Shown here: positions 1 through 5,401 of the stretch, piece by piece
Position numbering within the stretch: the stretch's first letter is position 1
Layout: every line of letters starts with the position of its first letter
Source: Holosporales bacterium
Lineage (GTDB): Bacteria > Pseudomonadota > Alphaproteobacteria > UBA3830 > JAIRMZ01
Reading direction: 5' to 3'
Assembly: GCA_031279495.1 (NCBI GenBank)
Contig: JAITIJ010000078.1
Coordinates: forward strand, 1 to 6,419
DNA length: 6,419 nucleotides
Made by a program: the position numbers and the translations under genes
Notes under the pieces: model-generated
What the model was told of the DNA's origin: nothing
What the model saw: the letters and a program-made list of their open reading frames with translations, nothing else
Databases searched by the model: none

Positions 1-1
1 C

Positions 2-118
2 GGTATTTTCGCTCAAGAACTAGAGCAAGCCAGATTGGCCAAACAGCAAGCCCTAGAATGGCTAGATGCCTACGAAAAACCTATTCCAGCTAATGATAAA
101 AACCCATATGGGGAATGA
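2..118 (+). CDS. C-terminal end of an unrecognised protein (5' end outside window)
   Basis: The frame beginning at base 2 stays open for 38 codons and ends at TGA 116-118; the start lies upstream of the window. The visible tail is hydrophilic and looks helical: it contains the run QELEQARLAKQQALEWLDAY and ends in the polar, proline-containing tail NDKNPYGE. I do not recognise a family. It lies on the same strand as murA, 103 bp upstream, so the two may share a transcript. That this is real coding sequence is inferred from composition and placement only; no motif proves it. Confidence 0.5.
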   Translation, partial: GIFAQELEQARLAKQQALEWLDAYEKPIPANDKNPYGE

Positions 119-146
119 TTGCTGAGTACCGAGGAAGGTCGAGTCG

Positions 147-215
147 ATGCGCTTGATAATGATTCCCTCCACTAAATGTCGCATAATCCATTCAGGCAAC
201 AGCGCAATACATTGA
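147..215 (+). other. Possible 22-codon leader ORF before murA
   Basis: An ATG at 147 is preceded by a good purine-rich Shine-Dalgarno match (AGGAAGG, 132-138, 8-nt spacing) and runs 22 codons to TGA 213-215, six bases before the murA ATG. It is in the same frame as murA but separated from it by that stop. The murA start itself has only a weak GAGA at 214-217. Translation of this short ORF could deliver ribosomes to murA by coupling. The peptide is not recognisable and a chance ORF is quite possible. Confidence 0.2.
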
Positions 216-221
216 GAATCT

Positions 222-1493
222 ATGGACAAACTACGCATAAGGGGCGGCGAGGCCCTACAAGGAGTGGTGCCTATCTCTGGAGCTAAGAACGCAGCTTTAC
301 CAACTATGGCAGCGTGTTTATTGACAGAAGGAACGCTCTTTCTCGAGAACATCCCGAATCTTGTCGATGTGCAAGCTATGCGTGCTCTTCTTGAGGCTTT
401 AGGGGTAACGTGTCATGCTGATTTACATGCCCATCGTTTCAGTCTTTCGGCGCGCTCTGTGAAAAGCGTCACAGCACCTTATGACCTCGTGCGCAAAATG
501 CGCGCTTCTATCCTTGCCCTAGGGCCTTTAGTGGCACGACATGGAACAGCCAAGGTGTCTTTGCCAGGAGGATGCGCAATAGGAGTACGCCCTGTTGACC
601 TTCATTTGAAAGGGCTAGAAGCTCTTGGCGCGTCTATCAACTTAAAAGATGGATACATTTGCGCAGAAGCTCCGAAAGGAGGCCTTGTCGGAAACGTTGT
701 AACGTTTCCTGTTGTCTCTGTAACAGGGACGGAAAATATCCTTATGGCGGCCACACTTGCGCGAGGAACAACAACGATCATCAATGCTGCATTGGAACCA
801 GAAATTTCGGATCTTGCAACGTGCTTGAATGCTATGGGTGCGAAGATAACAGGCCATGGAACCACAACCATCACTATCGAAGGAGTGCCTCGGTTGAAAG
901 GCGCCACCCATACAATTCTACCGGACCGCATCGAAGCAGGAACCTATGCGTTAGCCGCTATGATCACGCATGGGACGCTTACCTTACAAGCTTCTGGTCT
1001 TGAGCAATTGCTTCCTAGTGCCCTTACTGTTTTCGCGCACATGGGAGCACAGATCGACTGCCGAGAGAATCATATTGCTGTCTCTTCTTCGTGTGAGCTT
1101 TGTTCTCATGACATCACAACCGAGCCTTTTCCTGGATATCCTACAGATTTGCAGGCTCAGGCAATGGCCGTTCTTTCTTTAGTGCCGGGATCCTCTATTA
1201 TACGAGAGACGATTTGGGAAAACCGGTTTATGCACGTTGCTGAACTTGTGCGTATGGGAGCAGATATCAGTGTGCACGGATTAACTGCCGTTGTTCGTGG
1301 CGTGCCAGCATTACTGGGGGCTCCTGTCATGGCAACGGATCTACGTGCCTCTTTTGGTTTGGTCTTGGCGGGGCTTGCAGCAAAAGGAGAGACGATTATC
1401 AATCGTATTTATCATTTAGATCGAGGATACGAAGCTGTTCCAGAAAAACTCGCGGCCTGTGGAGCGTCTATCGAGAGGATCTCGGCTGAATGA
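222..1493 (+). CDS. murA: UDP-N-acetylglucosamine 1-carboxyvinyltransferase
   Basis: This is MurA, the cytoplasmic enzyme that transfers the enolpyruvyl group of phosphoenolpyruvate to UDP-GlcNAc, the first committed step of peptidoglycan synthesis. The 423-residue length is normal for the family. Visible hallmarks are the N-terminal ISGAKNAALP block with K22 and N23, the VRKMRASILALGPL block (90-103), the catalytic cysteine C118 in PGGCAIGVRPVD, the active-site aspartate D309 in PGYPTDLQAQ, R374 in TDLRAS and R401 in the C-terminal HLDRGYE motif. A cysteine at the key position, rather than aspartate, predicts a fosfomycin-sensitive type of active site; this is family knowledge and was not tested. 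The start is fixed by the canonical MDKLRIRGG N-terminus, although the Shine-Dalgarno is weak. The stop overlaps the next gene by 4 bp (ATGA), indicating a translationally coupled pair. Confidence 0.97.
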   Translation: MDKLRIRGGEALQGVVPISGAKNAALPTMAACLLTEGTLFLENIPNLVDVQAMRALLEALGVTCHADLHAHRFSLSARSVKSVTAPYDLVRKMRASILALGPLVARHGTAKVSLPGGCAIGVRPVDLHLKGLEALGASINLKDGYICAEAPKGGLVGNVVTFPVVSVTGTENILMAATLARGTTTIINAALEPEISDLATCLNAMGAKITGHGTTTITIEGVPRLKGATHTILPDRIEAGTYALAAMITHGTLTLQASGLEQLLPSALTVFAHMGAQIDCRENHIAVSSSCELCSHDITTEPFPGYPTDLQAQAMAVLSLVPGSSIIRETIWENRFMHVAELVRMGADISVHGLTAVVRGVPALLGAPVMATDLRASFGLVLAGLAAKGETIINRIYHLDRGYEAVPEKLAACGASIERISAE

Positions 1494-1978
1494 CAGAATC
1501 AACCGCTTCTTCGTCTTTTCTGAGAATCAAGGCTCGAGATCCTCAAGAAATGGACATTCTCTCAGCGCTTGTACAGGATGCCATCCTTCACAAGACAGCT
1601 CTTTTTTACGATAAAAAAGAAAAGCGTGTTCATTTGCTCGTAAATCGCTTTTGCTGGGAGTGTGCTTTTCAAAAAGAGATGAACGCTTCTTCTGAACCAT
1701 ACTACCGAGTGCACTCGGGTCTCTATTTCCATCATGTAGAGCGGATGTGGACAAACGCTGTTTTCCGTAGCCATCCTGCAGATAAGTTGCTAGTTCTTCT
1801 TACTGTTTATGCTGGTAGCAAAAATCATGTTGACGATAAAGGAGATGGAAATGAAAGTGATATTAACCTTGTTTTTTCAGAAGGGGCTCATGTTCGTCTT
1901 TCGACACAACAATGCTGCGCATATTTGAAAGATCTGCACGATAAATGGCCAACAACAGTAAAACCAGAGCATTCGTAG
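1490..1978 (+). CDS. DUF2948 family protein
   Basis: A 162-residue protein whose ATG overlaps the murA stop codon, so it is almost certainly co-translated with murA. It resembles the DUF2948 family, which is found mostly in Alphaproteobacteria and often next to murA. Supporting features are the N-terminal LSALVQDAILHK segment followed by a strand containing the RVHLLVNRFCWE block (46-57), the central HHVERMWT and LLVLLTVYAG segments, and the C-terminal INLVFSEGAHVRLSTQQCCA region, which ends in a predicted helix (LKDLHDKW). No signal peptide or membrane segment is visible, so it is expected to be cytoplasmic. The molecular function is unknown; co-occurrence suggests, but does not show, a role linked to cell-wall synthesis. 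In many relatives the following gene is hisD; here the synteny breaks into a non-coding gap. Confidence 0.88.
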   Translation: MTESTASSSFLRIKARDPQEMDILSALVQDAILHKTALFYDKKEKRVHLLVNRFCWECAFQKEMNASSEPYYRVHSGLYFHHVERMWTNAVFRSHPADKLLVLLTVYAGSKNHVDDKGDGNESDINLVFSEGAHVRLSTQQCCAYLKDLHDKWPTTVKPEHS

Positions 1979-2167
1979 TGATACTAACTGATTGAAATTT
2001 TCTGTAGAGAGAAAAAGAGGCGTGGACAGAAAGAAGAAGTCCTGACAAAAATTCTCTACCGGAATTCTAAAAGATGGGGTTCTGATGGGCTAAAGTTGCC
2101 GATCTTATGTACCTTACGAATTTCTGTATTTTGTTCAATAGGTCTTCTACGGAACACGGCGAAGAGT

Positions 2168-2196
2168 TTGAAACGTAGACAAGTGAAAAATATATT
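2168..2196 (+). promoter_or_regulatory. Sigma70-type promoter reading into the candidate ncRNA
   Basis: A -35 element TTGAAA (2168-2173, five of six consensus bases) is separated by exactly 17 bp from a -10 element TATATT (2191-2196, five of six). The predicted start is about 2203-2206, right at the 5' base of the long stem starting at 2207. No protein-coding ORF follows on this strand, and the next gene downstream is on the opposite strand. It is therefore either the promoter of a non-coding RNA or a chance match in AT-rich DNA. The 2174-2179 arm of a short inverted repeat (partner 2146-2151) lies in the spacer just after the -35. Confidence 0.5.
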
Positions 2197-2202
2197 AGAT
2201 TT

Positions 2203-2390
2203 TTTACGAAATGAGATAAGATGGTAGAAATATAGAGAGTTGCCTTGTTTTATTTATTAAAATTTTCTACTGTTTTGGTCTGGTAAACTCGTTCTTCTCC
2301 ATTTTGCATCTTCTTTTACTTCTTTCGTAGAACGTCTAATCTACGCGAGGAGAAACGAGTATTGCATCAATAGATGCCTTATCTCTTTTT
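2203..2390 (+). ncRNA. Candidate structured small RNA, unknown family
   Basis: Hand folding gives a closed, fully nested structure. P1 pairs 2207-2220 with 2378-2391 (13 of 14 positions including one G-U; GAGATAAG with CTTATCTC is perfect). P2 directly abuts it: 2221-2230 with 2264-2273, seven Watson-Crick pairs plus three outer pairs, two of them G-U. P3 pairs 2287-2300 with 2349-2360 (12 bp with a 2-nt bulge) and is capped by P3a, 2326-2331 with 2340-2345. P4 is GCATC-AATA-GATGC at 2364-2377 and abuts the 3' strand of P1. A promoter lies just upstream and a run of five T follows P1. Paired 5' and 3' ends and a length near 185 nt recall 6S-like RNAs, but I see no family consensus and do not assign one. 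The fold is by eye, without energies or comparative support. Confidence 0.42.
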
Positions 2391-2412
2391 GCAAAATGGG
2401 TAACGAGTTGCC
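2282..2412. repeat. Long imperfect inverted repeat (about 21 bp arms)
   Basis: The left arm 2282-2308 pairs with the right arm 2390-2412. The perfect blocks are CCATTTTGCA (2299-2308) with TGCAAAATGG (2390-2399) and AACTCGTT (2286-2293) with AACGAGTT (2402-2409), separated by a small internal loop. The outer GGT/GCC is joined through a one-base bulge and a G-U pair. The left arm is shared with helix P3 of the candidate RNA (partner 2349-2360), so the two pairings exclude each other. It could also act as a processing or termination structure in the 3' untranslated region of the minus-strand pilus operon, whose last stop codon is about 15 bp away. I see no target-site duplication that would mark a mobile element. 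Confidence 0.6.
2364..2390 (+). terminator. Weak intrinsic terminator at the 3' end of the candidate ncRNA
   Basis: A perfect 5-bp hairpin with a 4-nt loop (GCATC-AATA-GATGC, 2364-2377) is followed by a pyrimidine tract ending in five T (2386-2390). The hairpin alone is short and the T run is 8 nt away. However, the bases in between (2378-2385) pair with 2213-2220 in the proposed fold, so a helix would sit immediately before the T run in the transcript. Confidence 0.35.
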
Positions 2413-2427
2413 AAGATCAGAATGCTT

Positions 2428-3126
2428 TTAGAAAAAAGCTGTTCCGTTTGACGGCGTCCCAGGAGAGGTCACGGGTCTCTCTGCGTTTCCTCCTGTTTGT
2501 TGACAAGGGAAATGTGCATAAGCAGCCATCAGAACATCGCGCGAAACCCAGCGAATGATGCCTTTTTCTTCTTTGTCCATTTTTAGCACAGTTCCGTCAA
2601 AAACATCTGTTACAGAAGGAAGAGCTCCTGCAGTACTGTATAGAATAATCGCGATGACGGTAGAGGGATTCGGACTGCTCGGCATTTCCATGGTATTAAG
2701 GTGCAAAGTTCCTCTGGTGACATCGCAAAAAGTTTCCTCAAGGTCTCTGTCCATCTCTTCCCCCTTCATCAGGGTTTTTGTCTTTGTGAGATCTTCTGCA
2801 ACAGCGTAGATAATTGGTTGCTTCCAGCCATCTTGAGCGATATGGGGCGCCAGACCCAGTTCTTTACAAGGAACAGCACCGATATAAGTATCTCCATCTT
2901 TAAGGAAGCTTTTGTCTGGTGAGGGTAAACAAGAATGACGTAAAGCATAAGCAGCGAGGCTTGCTAAGATCATCTCCATATGGTCCTGCGTTGTGCGCAT
3001 TTGCAGGCGTTTTTGCATAGTCAACGTGGATTCTAAAAGAACCGTTGATAAAACACCTAAAATCATAAGAGCGATAGCGACCTCTAGCAAGCTGAATCCG
3101 CTATTTCTACTGTTATTATTGCGCAT
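2428..3126 (-). CDS. Type IV prepilin-like protein / minor pseudopilin
   Basis: A 232-residue secreted filament subunit candidate. The N-terminus is a classic class III (prepilin) signal: a short polar leader ending at G10, then FSLLEVAIALMILGVL, in which F11 would be the methylated first residue and E15 is the conserved Glu+5. The hydrophobic helix runs to about residue 32, followed by an amphipathic helix extension. The globular part has a block typical of pseudopilins, GAVPCKELGL then DGWKQPIIYAV (83-109), and later a RWVSRDVLMAAY segment (192-203). Four cysteines (66, 87, 134, 208) could form disulfides. The tail after 210 is rich in Pro, Thr, Gly and Ser. The ATG lies inside the secretin gene (11-bp overlap), so translation is probably coupled. 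The size exceeds most major pilins, so a minor pilin or pseudopilin is as likely as the main subunit. Confidence 0.88.
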   Translation of the reverse strand: MRNNNSRNSGFSLLEVAIALMILGVLSTVLLESTLTMQKRLQMRTTQDHMEMILASLAAYALRHSCLPSPDKSFLKDGDTYIGAVPCKELGLAPHIAQDGWKQPIIYAVAEDLTKTKTLMKGEEMDRDLEETFCDVTRGTLHLNTMEMPSSPNPSTVIAIILYSTAGALPSVTDVFDGTVLKMDKEEKGIIRWVSRDVLMAAYAHFPCQQTGGNAERPVTSPGTPSNGTAFF

Positions 3127-4759
3127 ACGTACGAAGAGTTTTTTGTCTGGGCCGACTGTTGAGGCGGATTGAGGAATGGTGAGAAGAGAGGGCGGTACGC
3201 ACGGGAATAATACGTGCCCGCAATAAGATAATCAGCTCTGTTACCTCAGATTCTTTTTCCTGTGCATTAAAAAGACTGCCGACCAAAGGAGCATGGTACG
3301 TTCCAGGAAGGCCAGAGTGCGTCCCTCTATCACGTTCTTGCATCAAGCCGCCCAGAAGAACAACATCGCCAGAATAAAGAGTCAACATAGAATCCATTTC
3401 TCGGACTTCTACAACAGGCACAGTCGATTTAATGGTAGCTGTCTGAGCGTTTGCTCCTGTCCGTGCGAGATAAGCAACTGCAGGATCCTCTTTTGTTCCC
3501 GCCACACGCGAGATCGTTGGACGTAGAGTTAGAATAACGCGGCCTGTTTCCAGATCGATTGCTGGTTGTACAGTCATAACCAAGCCGATAGGAACGGTTT
3601 GGATATGACTCGAAGCGAAATCAGAGTCCGTTCCTGTAGCACTCTTGGAGAAATTTCTATTGTACTCTATTCGAAAGAAGATTTCGTTCTTGGCCACCTT
3701 CAAAATAGCCGTCTGATTGTTCATTACAGTCAATCGAGGGTTGGATAGCGTGCGGACGCGGCCAAAACGTTCGATAAAGTGCGCAATAGCGGAAAGATTG
3801 CTGTCTTTAAAACCAAGAGTAAAAACATCAGAACTGCCGGTTTCTACGGCAAAAGCAGTTCCACTACTCGTTGAGGAGGTTCCTAATGGTATTCCTGCGA
3901 CAAAATGCGAACGTAAGGATTGCCAGTTAATGCCGTTCCTGTAGGTGTCGCTTAAGGAAACTTCTAAAATCTTAGCTTCGATTAAAACTTGCGCTGTTGA
4001 GGCGAGGCGCAAATCCTCAAGATATGCCTCGACCATCTTGTGCTGACGCGCGCTGGCCAAAACCGTAATGAGGCCCGCTTGCTTATGCATGGACACTATT
4101 TCTCCGGACTCCTCTTCGTCGGCAGCTTCTCCTGGTACAGCAGATGTTTCTAGAATAACGGAAAGGACCCGCGCGACTTCTTCCCAAAAATCGGATTTGC
4201 CTGCAGCGCGCAAGGTGCTGCTCGAGCCGTTATCAAGTGGTTTTGTATCGTTCTTATCCGTGACAAAGACGTTGATAGCTGTGGAAACCGTATGCGCGCT
4301 TTCGCGCGTCTGAGTAGGAAAAGAAAGTGTGTAGGTCTTTAGATACGGTGTATCCGGCTCGATTGTGATCAAGTCTCCTTTTAACGTATAGCGCAGATGA
4401 GCGAGTTCGCAAAGGTCGTCTATAATCTCGATGAACGGTTTCTGTGCCGCTGAGAAGGAAACACCCCGATCTCGTTTGCCTTCCAAACCAACAATGCGGT
4501 AATTCACTCCTATCTCTGATGCAAGCGCTGCAAGAGCGGTTTTCATCGAACTTTGATCCGTCAATGTTATTGAAGCCTTTTGTTTGAACGCAACAGGCAC
4601 CTCTTGGGAATGCAAACATCGCTTTAAAGGAACGAAGGTCTCCCCTTCCATATCAGTAGAAGGAAGGATAAAATCCTCTTGTTTTATAATTGGTTTTTTA
4701 TCGCTAGAGGAAGTGCAGCTTGCAATACAAAGAACAGCACACAATAGAAAATAGCGCAT
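3116..4759 (-). CDS. Secretin of a type IV pilus / type II secretion system (outer-membrane lipoprotein)
   Basis: A 547-residue outer-membrane channel subunit that would let a pilus or pseudopilus cross the outer membrane. The N-terminus is a lipoprotein signal peptide with lipobox I-A-S-C (lipidated C15). A short secretin/TonB-type N-terminal domain covers about 58-138. It is followed by a variable stretch with an acidic patch near 208-221, an N1-type ring domain near 228-255 (LITVLASARQHKMVEAYLED), and the secretin core with LSNPRLTVMNNQ (338-349), VPVVEVREMDSMLTL and GDVVLLGGLMQ (464-474), and LVGSLF (492-497). It resembles MshL/PilN-type lipoprotein secretins. I chose ATG 4759 because AAGGA (4769-4765) is spaced 5 nt from it. 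An ATG at 4765 in the same frame would add only Met-Cys and overlaps that Shine-Dalgarno. A basic tail of about 25 residues follows the core. The gene overlaps the prepilin gene downstream. Confidence 0.92.
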   Translation of the reverse strand: MRYFLLCAVLCIASCTSSSDKKPIIKQEDFILPSTDMEGETFVPLKRCLHSQEVPVAFKQKASITLTDQSSMKTALAALASEIGVNYRIVGLEGKRDRGVSFSAAQKPFIEIIDDLCELAHLRYTLKGDLITIEPDTPYLKTYTLSFPTQTRESAHTVSTAINVFVTDKNDTKPLDNGSSSTLRAAGKSDFWEEVARVLSVILETSAVPGEAADEEESGEIVSMHKQAGLITVLASARQHKMVEAYLEDLRLASTAQVLIEAKILEVSLSDTYRNGINWQSLRSHFVAGIPLGTSSTSSGTAFAVETGSSDVFTLGFKDSNLSAIAHFIERFGRVRTLSNPRLTVMNNQTAILKVAKNEIFFRIEYNRNFSKSATGTDSDFASSHIQTVPIGLVMTVQPAIDLETGRVILTLRPTISRVAGTKEDPAVAYLARTGANAQTATIKSTVPVVEVREMDSMLTLYSGDVVLLGGLMQERDRGTHSGLPGTYHAPLVGSLFNAQEKESEVTELIILLRARIIPVRTALSSHHSSIRLNSRPRQKTLRTYAQ

Positions 4760-4779
4760 ACACATCCTTGCGTATTACT

Positions 4780-4791
4780 GGAATATATTCC
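4780..4791. promoter_or_regulatory. 12-bp perfect palindrome in the divergent promoter region
   Basis: GGAATATATTCC is a perfect dyad midway between the secretin start and the prepilin peptidase start. It overlaps a possible minus-strand -10 (TATATT, 4789-4784) and touches the possible plus-strand -35 (4788-4793). A dimeric regulator bound here could control both pilus transcripts at once. The palindrome is seen directly; its use as an operator is an inference, and AT-rich cores also produce such dyads by chance. Confidence 0.35.
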
Positions 4792-4816
4792 GTAAAATCC
4801 CCGTGAATATTAAAAT
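4788..4816 (+). promoter_or_regulatory. Possible promoter for the prepilin peptidase run
   Basis: A good -10 element TAAAAT (4811-4816, five of six consensus bases) sits 17 bp after a poor -35 TTCCGT (4788-4793). The expected transcript start near 4823 leaves a leader of about 16 nt before the GTG start. The weak -35 overlapping the palindrome would fit an activator-dependent promoter, which is speculative. Confidence 0.3.
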
Positions 4817-4838
4817 CTTTTTTGTAAGAGAGTAAAGG

Positions 4839-5309
4839 GTGAACAGTTTTACTCTTAATGAAGAAGTGGGACGCCTAGGATGTCTTCTGTTCGCTTCGAT
4901 CCCTTGGTATGTTCTTGTCATAAAAGATGAGCGATATCAGATTATCTCAGAGGGAGGATTGTTTTTCTTGCTTATAATAAGCGCAATACACCTCTGCTGG
5001 GCGCCCTTTTTTTGGGAAAGCGTGGGGCTTCTTACCGGAGGAGCGATCTTTCTGCATAAGATCCTCCCTTTGTGGTGGGGAAAATCTTTCTTAGGGGATG
5101 GTGATGTTAAGCTGTTTTGTTTGTGCGGTTTGTGGATTACTCCTGAAGAACTTCCGGTCTTTTTGATTGTGGTTGGAGGTGTCGGGATCTTGCGTTGTAC
5201 CGTTGCACGCAAGCGACGCATTCCTTTCGCGTTTCCTCTATTCTGTGGATGGTTCTTTTGCGTTTGCAAAATATGGTGGCAGCAGTGCGGCGCTCTCTAT
5301 ATACTCTAG
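4839..5309 (+). CDS. Short prepilin peptidase (A24 family aspartic protease)
   Basis: A 156-residue polytopic inner-membrane protease that would remove the leader peptide of prepilins, here most likely the product of the divergent 2428-3126 gene. The key motif is GDGD at 86-89 followed by V-K91, within SFLGDGDVKLF, matching the family's GxGD signature (D89). The first catalytic aspartate is probably D30 in VIKDERYQIIS, the place where short TadV/CpaA-type enzymes carry D-x-R. Hydrophobic segments lie near 13-29, 39-54, 62-79, 92-100, 106-120 and 129-147, and the late RRIPFAFPL segment also fits. It lacks the N-terminal cysteine-containing methyltransferase domain of PilD-type enzymes. The GTG start is the first possible one, since TAA 4833-4835 is in frame just upstream; AAGAGAG (4826-4832) is a modest Shine-Dalgarno. 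Confidence 0.82.
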   Translation: MNSFTLNEEVGRLGCLLFASIPWYVLVIKDERYQIISEGGLFFLLIISAIHLCWAPFFWESVGLLTGGAIFLHKILPLWWGKSFLGDGDVKLFCLCGLWITPEELPVFLIVVGGVGILRCTVARKRRIPFAFPLFCGWFFCVCKIWWQQCGALYIL

Positions 5310-5389
5310 GCGTTACCTTTATTCTATTTAGCGTAGGGGGCGCTGCTTTTTGGCAATGGTCGAAAAAAGTAGAGCAAGCTCTTCCTCAT

Positions 5390-5396
5390 AAGGAGG
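5390..5396 (+). promoter_or_regulatory. Strong Shine-Dalgarno deciding the esterase start
   Basis: AAGGAGG lies 5 nt before ATG 5402, the best ribosome binding site in the window. It picks this ATG over in-frame upstream starts at 5195 and 5273, which have no comparable site and would begin inside the peptidase gene. Confidence 0.75.
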
Positions 5397-5401
5397 CAAA
5401 G

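Larger units (their letters stand above)
1979..2427. other. 449-bp non-coding gap between convergent genes
   Basis: No frame on either strand holds an ORF with recognisable protein character. The gap is AT-rich and contains a strong-looking plus-strand promoter, a candidate structured RNA and a larger inverted repeat, listed separately. It is unusually rich in the pentamer GTAGA/TCTAC. I count eight copies, starting at 2004, 2055, 2146, 2175, 2224, 2266, 2327 and 2340, and they fall into four inverted pairs. The first pair is GTAGAGA 2004-2010 with TCTCTAC 2053-2059, extendable by 1999-2002 with 2061-2064. The second is TCTACG 2146-2151 with CGTAGA 2174-2179. The third and fourth lie inside the candidate RNA. 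No clean intrinsic terminator follows the DUF2948 gene. Confidence 0.8.

Noticed and set aside
602..931. Long minus-strand open frames inside murA (also 642-911)
   Set aside because: They lie wholly opposite a clear murA frame and show no domain-like composition; they are by-products of the coding strand.
1863..2048. 61-codon minus-strand frame with a hydrophobic start at the DUF2948 end
   Set aside because: Most of it is antisense to the DUF2948 3' end, with no convincing ribosome binding site or recognisable sequence.
2282..2412. Miniature inverted-repeat transposable element
   Set aside because: The arms look like terminal repeats, but the flanks show no target-site duplication and a second copy cannot be sought in this window.
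2203..2412. tmRNA, RNase P RNA or signal recognition particle RNA
   Set aside because: There is no T-arm-like GGTTCGAATCC, no conserved RNase P core motif and no GGAAGGAAGCA-type SRP loop on either strand.
5195..5401. Esterase starting at ATG 5195
   Set aside because: The first residues would be encoded deep inside the peptidase gene, with no ribosome binding site; ATG 5402 has an ideal one and gives the family's normal length.
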